From the NCBI GenBank assembly GCA_029940345.1, contig JAOZRC010000352.1, positions 1 to 6,020 on the forward strand: DNA of 6,020 nt. Reading direction: 5' to 3'. Numbering within the stretch: position 1 is the stretch's first letter; each line of letters begins with the position of its first letter. This DNA is from Desulfobacterales bacterium (lineage in GTDB: Bacteria; Desulfobacterota; Desulfobacteria; Desulfobacterales; JAUCGF01). Positions 1-4,587 of this stretch are shown here, one piece after another. The translations under genes and the position numbers were made by a program. The notes below the pieces were generated by a model, which had not been told where the DNA came from, did not search any database, and saw only the letters and a program-made list of their open reading frames with translations.

Positions 1-16
1 TTAAGAAATCCCCTTC

Positions 17-95
17 ATCAGGCAACCACAAGGGATTGCCCCTACATTTTGTCGAGCATTTCCATTGTAGGGGCAATCCCTTGTGGTTACCTGAT
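17..95. repeat. Long near-perfect inverted repeat (dispersed palindromic repeat type)
   Basis: Two 30-bp arms (17-46 and 66-95) are reverse complements with a single mismatch (ggttGcc against ggttAcc) and enclose a 19-nt loop. The arm core, gtaggggcaatcccttgtgg, resembles a short palindromic repeat that I recall as scattered between genes in many bacterial genomes. The element starts 54 bp beyond the stop codon of the minus-strand oxidoreductase gene, so it would form a very stable RNA hairpin in that gene's 3' region. It has no T-tract on either side, so I do not call it an intrinsic terminator. It contains no gene and is better read as a non-autonomous repeat of REP or MITE type. Confidence 0.85.
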
Positions 96-108
96 ATTGC
101 AAATTGTA

Positions 109-134
109 AACTGGATAATGAAGGATGCCCAGTT
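109..134. other. Small hairpin downstream of the oxidoreductase gene
   Basis: aactgg (109-114) and ccagtt (129-134) can pair around a 14-nt loop that contains the recurring motif AATGAAGGATGCC. It lies 15 bp past the stop codon of the minus-strand gene. On the minus strand it is followed by tacaattt, which is a poor U-tract, so a termination role is possible but weak. Confidence 0.25.
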
Positions 135-148
135 GCCGTATATAAAAC

Positions 149-2101
149 TTAAACTGCTACGGTAGCGACACAGTAACACCGCAGACAACGTTCCGCTTCG
201 GAAATAGCTGCGGATGTGGCAAATCCCTGCTCAACTTCATCGAACGTGAATTTACGTGTATCCGGTGGCAGCATTTCAAGTTGATGACGTGCTTGACAAG
301 TGGTGACTTCGACCTTTTCATCCGGATCGTAGACTTTTACCGAATCAAACAATTGATCAAAATAATCTTCTTCGCTCAATTCTAACGGAAGGCCGTTGAT
401 GATGCGATCAATGCTGATGGCCGCTTTACGTCCGCCTGCACAAGCGGTGATCAGCGCCCCGGGTCCGGTTTCGCAATCACCGGCGGAAAAAATCTTGGGC
501 CGATTGCTCTGCTTGGTCACTTCATCCACAACGATTGTGTTCCATCGGGTGGTTTCAATGCCATCTGTCCCCTCTAACAGCGACAGGTCCATTGTCTGGC
601 CGATGGCCGGAATGATAATGTCGCAGTCAATGACATATTCCGATCCTTCAATTGGAATGGGGCGCCGCCGCCCACTTGCATCCGGTTCCCCCAGTTCCAT
701 ACGGAGACACTCAAGACCGACCACTTTGTGGTTTTCAGCAATGATGCGCTTGGGTGCCACCAGGTATTCAAATTTTACATGCTCCTCTTCGGCATCCAGG
801 ATTTCAACCGGATCGGCCGGCATCTCTTTTTTCGTGCGGCGATAAAGTAACGTCACATCGGTTTTTTCCACTCGAAAAGCGCAACGCACGCAGTCAATGG
901 CAACATTGCCGCCGCCCACGACCACGATCTTATTACCTTCGGGATAGGGAATGCGCCCCTGGTTGGTGTCAAGCAAAAATTCAACGCCGGAGATAAACCC
1001 TTTGTAGCCTTCATCCTCTCCCTCAACCCACATGGAGGTGCCTTTATGGGCGCCGATACCGATAAAAACGGCATCATTTTTTTCTTCAAGTTCGGACAGG
1101 GTGACATCTTTGCCAACCGTGGTGTTGTATTTAATCACAACGCCCATTTTTTGAATCTGTTCGACTTCACCTCTTAGATTGGCCGCTGGCAGACGATAGT
1201 CAGGAATGCCAACATAAGACATACCGCCGGGTGCGTCCAGATGTTCAAAAATTGTTACCTGGTGTCCTTTTTTAGCCAGGTGAAAGGCGCAGGTGACACC
1301 GGCCGGGCCGGCACCGACAATAGCGACAGTTCCGATTTTATCCGATGGTGTGATTTCAAAAGAAGGGGTCTTGCCAACGCTGAGTTCGACATCGGCTACA
1401 AAGCGCTTCAAATATTTGATCGAAATGGGTTCATCCAGATTGGCTCTGCGGCAGTGTTTTTCACAAGGACGAAAACAAACGCGGCCGACAATACCCGGAA
1501 TGGGCAGACGACCTCGAATCACATCCAACGAATCTGAAAAGCGTCCTTCCCGGATATGTCCCACATAAGTTGGGATATCCAGATGGATCGGGCAAGCGTC
1601 CATACAAGGCGCTGTCAGTTTGGAATGATAGGTGCCGGCGGCTATCTGCGATGGCTGGGTAACGGCTTTTTGAAAGTCATCGTGAAAATATTGCAAGGCA
1701 TGGCGAATCGGAACCGGTCCGGCTTGCCCAATGAGGCATTTGGATGAACTGCTGACAAATCCGGCCAGTTCTTGTAAGCGATTAAGATCATCTGATCGCC
1801 CTTCTCCGTTACAAATTCGGGCTAAGATATCCGCCATAATCCGGGTTCCGATGCGACACGGAATGCATTTACCGCAAGAGTTGTCATGCACCGCTTCCAT
1901 ATAAGCACGACAAAGATCAATGATATCAGCATCCGGATCGCGTAAAACAATGCCATACCACCCGACAAGCCCCTTAATTCCTTCATTTTGTTTAAAATAT
2001 TCCGGAAGCGCAACATTGTTTACGGGTGCAAACGCTTTCATATTTTTTCCACGGTTGTCAACAATTTGATCACCCCAGGAACTGAAATAAATTTCGGTCA
2101 T
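149..2101 (-). CDS. NuoF-type Fe-S / GltD-like FAD-dependent NAD(P)H oxidoreductase
   Basis: This is a predicted cytoplasmic electron-transfer flavoprotein of 650 residues that probably moves electrons between NAD(P)H, FAD and iron-sulfur clusters. Residues 60-140 match the C-terminal 4Fe-4S domain of NuoF (SCGKCIPC, Cys76/79/82, plus Cys122), but the FMN/NADH-binding part of NuoF is absent. Residues 160-235 form the Fer4_20 domain seen in the glutamate synthase small subunit (Cys166, 170, 209, 213, 217). An FAD-binding GAGPAG follows at 263-268, an NAD(P)-binding GGGNVA at 396-401 with LLYRR at 418-422 (the arginines suggest NADPH), and SAGD at 539-542. The tail ends CLRCYC (639-644), a possible further metal site. 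The ATG at 2101 has AGGAG 8 nt upstream (2110-2114). No partner gene is adjacent, although relatives usually serve multi-subunit dehydrogenases. The exact reaction is unknown; glutamate synthase itself is unlikely because no large subunit is present. Confidence 0.9.
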   Translation of the reverse strand: MTEIYFSSWGDQIVDNRGKNMKAFAPVNNVALPEYFKQNEGIKGLVGWYGIVLRDPDADIIDLCRAYMEAVHDNSCGKCIPCRIGTRIMADILARICNGEGRSDDLNRLQELAGFVSSSSKCLIGQAGPVPIRHALQYFHDDFQKAVTQPSQIAAGTYHSKLTAPCMDACPIHLDIPTYVGHIREGRFSDSLDVIRGRLPIPGIVGRVCFRPCEKHCRRANLDEPISIKYLKRFVADVELSVGKTPSFEITPSDKIGTVAIVGAGPAGVTCAFHLAKKGHQVTIFEHLDAPGGMSYVGIPDYRLPAANLRGEVEQIQKMGVVIKYNTTVGKDVTLSELEEKNDAVFIGIGAHKGTSMWVEGEDEGYKGFISGVEFLLDTNQGRIPYPEGNKIVVVGGGNVAIDCVRCAFRVEKTDVTLLYRRTKKEMPADPVEILDAEEEHVKFEYLVAPKRIIAENHKVVGLECLRMELGEPDASGRRRPIPIEGSEYVIDCDIIIPAIGQTMDLSLLEGTDGIETTRWNTIVVDEVTKQSNRPKIFSAGDCETGPGALITACAGGRKAAISIDRIINGLPLELSEEDYFDQLFDSVKVYDPDEKVEVTTCQARHQLEMLPPDTRKFTFDEVEQGFATSAAISEAERCLRCYCVATVAV

Positions 2102-2109
2102 TCTATCTT

Positions 2110-2114
2110 CTCCT
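2110..2114 (-). promoter_or_regulatory. Ribosome binding site of the oxidoreductase gene
   Basis: AGGAG on the minus strand ends 8 nt before the ATG at 2101. This fixes the start and argues that the short NuoF-like N-terminus is native rather than the remnant of a longer frame. Confidence 0.8.
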
Positions 2115-2134
2115 ATCTTTCATATCGCCTTTTT

Positions 2135-2147
2135 GGCATCCTTCATT
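2135..2147 (-). repeat. AATGAAGGATGCC motif, inverted copy
   Basis: The minus strand reads AATGAAGGATGCC, identical to the plus strand at 117-129, so the two copies bracket the oxidoreductase gene in inverted orientation. Near copies lie at 2486-2498 (minus strand, 12 of 13) and 2545-2557 (plus strand, 12 of 13), inside the palindrome upstream of the protease gene. All four copies that I found are intergenic. Confidence 0.5.
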
Positions 2148-2169
2148 CAGCGCTTGACCCTCTGCCGGT

Positions 2170-2244
2170 TCTCAGAGCCTGTTTGAAAAGTCTTAAATCG
2201 GCTGCAAAAAAGTGTGAGAACGACTTATCAAACAGGCTCTTAGA
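2170..2244. repeat. Palindromic intergenic element with 23-bp arms
   Basis: The arms at 2170-2192 and 2222-2244 are reverse complements at 21 of 23 positions, with the core agagcctgtttga near the outer ends, and enclose a 29-nt centre. A 13-bp piece of the right arm (aacaggctcttag, 2231-2243) recurs at 2507-2519 with one change. This suggests a dispersed repeat of MITE or REP type rather than a terminator: no gene ends here and there is no T-tract after the stem. Confidence 0.7.
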
Positions 2245-2275
2245 GCGCATGACACCTATTTGTAATCCATTTTAA

Positions 2276-2292
2276 ATGTGCCATTAGCACAT
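2276..2292. promoter_or_regulatory. Operator-like palindrome ATGTGC-N5-GCACAT
   Basis: There is a perfect 6-bp inverted repeat around catta in the spacer between two divergent genes, which is typical geometry for a dimeric transcription factor site. It resembles the TGTG/CACA half-sites of the CRP/FNR family, but the half-sites are one base closer than in the E. coli CRP consensus. No regulator gene is in the window, so this is a candidate site only. Confidence 0.3.
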
Positions 2293-2305
2293 AAGAAATT
2301 ATTTT

Positions 2306-2326
2306 GCAATTGTTGTTTGTAATTGC
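2306..2326. other. Small hairpin gcaatt-N9-aattgc
   Basis: A 6-bp inverted repeat with a 9-nt loop lies 14 bp from the operator-like palindrome. It could be a second binding site or simply AT-rich chance pairing; no flanking feature decides. Confidence 0.2.
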
Positions 2327-2435
2327 AGCCGGCAAGCTGATAAGGCCGATCAGTATTCATAATATACTAATTTTAAATATTTTTATAACTTTATTGATCG
2401 TTTTCAACCCTGAAATGAAAATATTGAAAATCAGA

Positions 2436-2464
2436 TTGTTAAAAAATAATAATTAGAGTATGAT
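2436..2464 (+). promoter_or_regulatory. Sigma70-type promoter of the protease gene
   Basis: TTGTTA (2436-2441) and TATGAT (2459-2464) are separated by exactly 17 bp in a strongly AT-rich stretch. They match the -35 consensus at 4 of 6 positions and the -10 consensus at 5 of 6. Transcription would start near 2471, giving a leader of about 180 nt before the ATG at 2650. That leader would contain the whole palindrome at 2469-2573. Confidence 0.5.
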
Positions 2465-2468
2465 AAAA

Positions 2469-2573
2469 TTTAAAGATGATTTTTGGGAATCCTTCATTTT
2501 CCGGTTAACAGGCTCTAAGGAGTGCTGAACCACTTTCAGGGTAAAATGAAGGCTGCCCAATTTTACCTTTAAG
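2469..2573. repeat. Imperfect palindromic element in the protease gene leader
   Basis: The left arm 2470-2500 and the right arm 2543-2572 are imperfect reverse complements. The inner 10 bp (ccttcatttt against aaaatgaagg) match perfectly and the outer part matches with several changes and one gap. The centre (2501-2542) contains aacaggctctaag, shared with the palindrome at 2170-2244. A smaller stem, ggtaaaat (2540-2547) with attttacc (2560-2567), is an alternative fold. Transcribed from the promoter at 2436-2464, it would form a structured 5' leader. It is probably a decayed repeat; regulation by folding is speculative. Confidence 0.5.
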
Positions 2574-2649
2574 TTCCTGCAAACGAAAACTTGCAATCCT
2601 CTATTTCGGAAAAACCAAAATCGGAAAGTATAGGAAGGAGTATCACACC

Positions 2650-3369
2650 ATGATGTCTTGCATAAATAAAATACGCTGGGGTTTGCTCGTTTTGCTTTGC
2701 TTCCATCTGAATCCGATAATATCACACGCTGAGTTTTATAAGTACGTCGACAAAAACGGTGCAATTCATTATGTCGATGATGTCAGTGAAATTCCGGATC
2801 AATACAGGTACGATCTGGATAAATATGATGAAAAATATGATGATCTCAATCCGGCTGAACGGGCTCTGAAGTTGGTGGAAGAACGCGAACGCGCTGAAGA
2901 AATCGAAGCGCAAGAAGCCGCTGAAGCCGCTGAAGAGGCCGAACGGCAGCGAAAACTTGCCAATCAGGAGCTATTAAAGCGTCTGGAAACCAAAGTGATA
3001 ATCAATGGCAATCAAATATTGGTCCCGGTCACGATGTGGTCCGAATATAAAAAAGTCAATACCCTTCTACTTCTGGATACAGGTGCCTCATCTATCGTAT
3101 TGCATAAAAAAATAGCACGTAAATTGAATCTGATCGCTATAAGAAAGGGTAAGGTCATTGTTGCCGGCGGTAATATCATTGATTCATCCATCGGCCAGTT
3201 AAGCCGTTTTGCCGTCGGCCCTTACAAAGCTGAAAACATCCCCGTCACCATTATCGAACATAAAGGAACGAAAATCGGTTTCAGCGGTCTGCTGGGCATG
3301 AATTTTTTACGCAATGTGAAATACACCATTGATTATAAAAATGGGGTGATACGCTGGCAATTGAAATAG
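2650..3369 (+). CDS. Exported DUF4124 / retropepsin-like aspartic protease
   Basis: This 239-residue protein has a signal peptide (Lys7 and Arg9, hydrophobic segment 11-24, likely cleavage after SHA at 25-27; no lipobox), so it is probably periplasmic. Residues 28-50 match DUF4124 (FYKYVDKNGAIHYVDD), a short domain common at the start of proteobacterial envelope proteins. Residues 68-115 form a highly charged Glu/Ala-rich helix, likely a coiled coil. Residues 116-239 are a retropepsin-like domain with LLLLDTGASS around catalytic Asp143 and the family's second hydrophobic-Gly motif GLLGMNFL (213-220). A single DTG means it would need to dimerise to be active, as known retropepsins do; the coiled coil could assist. 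AAGGAG (2635-2640) lies 9 nt before a tandem ATG-ATG, so translation could start at either. The gene stands alone. Its substrate is unknown. Confidence 0.85.
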   Translation: MMSCINKIRWGLLVLLCFHLNPIISHAEFYKYVDKNGAIHYVDDVSEIPDQYRYDLDKYDEKYDDLNPAERALKLVEERERAEEIEAQEAAEAAEEAERQRKLANQELLKRLETKVIINGNQILVPVTMWSEYKKVNTLLLLDTGASSIVLHKKIARKLNLIAIRKGKVIVAGGNIIDSSIGQLSRFAVGPYKAENIPVTIIEHKGTKIGFSGLLGMNFLRNVKYTIDYKNGVIRWQLK

Positions 3370-3371
3370 GC

Positions 3372-3400
3372 CGGGCAATCAGTTTTGAATCTGATTCCCG
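3372..3400. terminator. Hairpin between convergent genes, weak terminator candidate
   Basis: CGGG-c-AATCAG pairs with CTGATTCCCG: ten base pairs with one bulged C and an 8-nt loop. It begins 3 bp after the protease stop codon and 17 bp before the operon's last stop codon, which is the right place to end both transcripts. Neither side carries a good U-tract (cttatacat on the plus strand), so termination may be inefficient or factor-assisted. Confidence 0.45.
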
Positions 3401-3416
3401 CTTATACATAAAAAGA

Positions 3417-4568
3417 CTATTTTACAATCAGGTCCAATGATTGTTGCGACAATGCCTCGCAGCCGTTTTCCGTCACAATAACGGTTTGTCCCGGACATAT
3501 AGCGCATCCGGACGCGCTGTCCATCAAAATTATATGCAGGAAAAAAACCATATTGGGTTCGGCCTGAACCAGGTTCCCATGATATAGCATCGGCCAATCC
3601 ATCCAGTTAGGCGCAAAGGTGGTACCCAAGCTATAGCCGGTTGCGTTCAAACGATGGGCTTTCATGCCGGCAGCGTCACAAACGCTGGCATAAGCGTCAA
3701 ATACCTCACCAATCGGACGACCGGGTTTAAGCGCTTCCAGACACGCTTGCATCGCATCCATGGCGACGCGGTGAAGTTCTGAATGCCGTAACGTCGCCCG
3801 ACCGATTGGAATGGTGCGCATCATGGCCGCATGGTAATGGCGATAAACACCCGCCCATTCGAGCGTCAGTTGATCCTGCCGGTCAAGTTTGCGCCGACCG
3901 GTTTTATACCGGCACAATAACGCATCATTGCCCGAACCGATAATAAATTCATTCCCCGGATAATCACCGCCGCCGGAAAAAATCGCCCCCTGCATGGCCG
4001 CTAATATTTCGCCCTCATCCGCACCCGGCCCAGCCAGACGATATGCTTCATCAAGCGCCTGGTCAGCCAGCGCAGCGGCTTGACGAACATAAACCATTTC
4101 AGCCGGGCTTTTCACCACCCGCAGCTGGTTTACCAGGTCGGAAGCATCTGTAAGCGTACAAAAACCGGACAGCGCGGCATCCAGACGTTGACCATTTCTC
4201 GCGGTTAAACCATAGGCTTCATATTCAACCCCCAGCCGTTTATGGGCGCAACCATGTTCTTGCAATATCTCCTTCAGTTCCAAAGCAGGGTCAGCATCTG
4301 GCGCATCTGTCCAGATACGAATATCCTTAATCACCGAAGTATGCCGCGCCTGACGCAGATCCGGCGCACGGGTCAGTAATGTCATGGCGCCATCTGCGCT
4401 GATATAAAGACATTGAAAGAAAACATATCCGAAAGAGTCATACCCTGTCAGGTAATACATGCTTTCCTGGCGAAAGATTAAAAGCCCGTCAAGTCCTTTG
4501 GCTCCCAGTGCAACGACTGTACGCTCACGGCGGCCGGCCAATTCTTCAATTGTAAAATGCAGTGCCAC
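3417..4568 (-). CDS. M24 family creatinase/ectoine hydrolase-like protein
   Basis: This 383-residue protein has the two-domain layout of the creatinase / Xaa-Pro peptidase fold: a creatinase N-terminal domain (about 9-145) and a pita-bread catalytic domain (about 155-375). The five metal ligands of aminopeptidase P (Asp, Asp, His, Glu, Glu) correspond by my alignment to Glu237, Ala248, Tyr312, His345 and Gly360, so a canonical dinuclear metal site is absent. Arg251 of the RT motif and the GYSLG (311-315) and VIVTENGCE (363-371) segments are kept. Such divergence is known in creatinase and the DoeA ectoine hydrolase group, which act on small C-N compounds rather than peptides; annotation as a peptidase would probably be wrong. 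The start is a GTG with AGGAG 7 nt upstream. It lies 19 bp behind the FAD oxidoreductase gene, as the second gene of an operon. It is visibly more G+C-rich than the protease gene. The substrate is unresolved. Confidence 0.8.
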   Translation of the reverse strand: MALHFTIEELAGRRERTVVALGAKGLDGLLIFRQESMYYLTGYDSFGYVFFQCLYISADGAMTLLTRAPDLRQARHTSVIKDIRIWTDAPDADPALELKEILQEHGCAHKRLGVEYEAYGLTARNGQRLDAALSGFCTLTDASDLVNQLRVVKSPAEMVYVRQAAALADQALDEAYRLAGPGADEGEILAAMQGAIFSGGGDYPGNEFIIGSGNDALLCRYKTGRRKLDRQDQLTLEWAGVYRHYHAAMMRTIPIGRATLRHSELHRVAMDAMQACLEALKPGRPIGEVFDAYASVCDAAGMKAHRLNATGYSLGTTFAPNWMDWPMLYHGNLVQAEPNMVFFLHIILMDSASGCAICPGQTVIVTENGCEALSQQSLDLIVK

Positions 4569-4575
4569 AAGATCA

Positions 4576-4580
4576 CTCCT
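4576..4580 (-). promoter_or_regulatory. Ribosome binding site supporting the GTG start of the M24 gene
   Basis: AGGAG on the minus strand sits 7 nt before GTG (4568-4566), inside the 19-bp gap after the oxidoreductase stop codon. There is no nearby in-frame ATG, so this site decides the unusual start codon and shows that the second gene is translated on its own from a shared message. Confidence 0.75.
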
Positions 4581-4587
4581 CTCAAGG

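Larger units (their letters stand above)
2102..2649. other. Divergent intergenic region, repeat-rich and without a gene
   Basis: This spacer separates the minus-strand oxidoreductase gene from the plus-strand protease gene. Nothing in it looks coding: the open frames that cross it are short and run into the real genes in the wrong frame. It holds, in order, the AGGAG ribosome site of the oxidoreductase, a 13-bp motif also found beyond that gene's other end, a 75-bp palindrome, an operator-like palindrome, a small hairpin, a strongly AT-rich stretch (about 2350-2470) with a plus-strand promoter, and a second palindrome. I could not identify a convincing minus-strand promoter for the oxidoreductase gene. 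Confidence 0.75.

Noticed and set aside
17..95. Intrinsic terminator of the oxidoreductase gene
   Set aside because: The stem is much longer than usual for a terminator and neither flank has a T-tract; a dispersed palindromic repeat explains it better.
396..845. Open plus-strand frame of 149 codons
   Set aside because: It lies wholly within the oxidoreductase gene on the other strand, has no ribosome site or recognisable domain, and the opposing frame carries clear FAD and NAD(P) motifs.
149..2101. Possible truncation of a full NuoF at the N-terminus
   Set aside because: The ATG has an ideal AGGAG at 8 nt, and the upstream region is repeat-filled spacer with no relic of an FMN domain, so the short form appears native.
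1988..2275. Open plus-strand frame crossing the start of the oxidoreductase gene
   Set aside because: It reads through the opposite strand of a well-supported start and through a palindromic repeat; no domain is recognisable.
2170..2573. CRISPR-like repeats
   Set aside because: The shared pieces occur only a few times, in mixed orientation and at irregular spacing, with no repeat-spacer periodicity.
2453..2764. Open minus-strand frame of 103 codons over the protease promoter and start
   Set aside because: It covers the promoter, palindrome and signal-peptide codons of the protease gene, with a composition unlike a protein family and no ribosome site that I can see.
3417..4568. DMSP lyase DddP, also an M24 family member
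   Set aside because: DddP keeps Asp/His/Glu metal ligands that are missing here; the GYSLG and EWAG segments fit the creatinase/DoeA group better.
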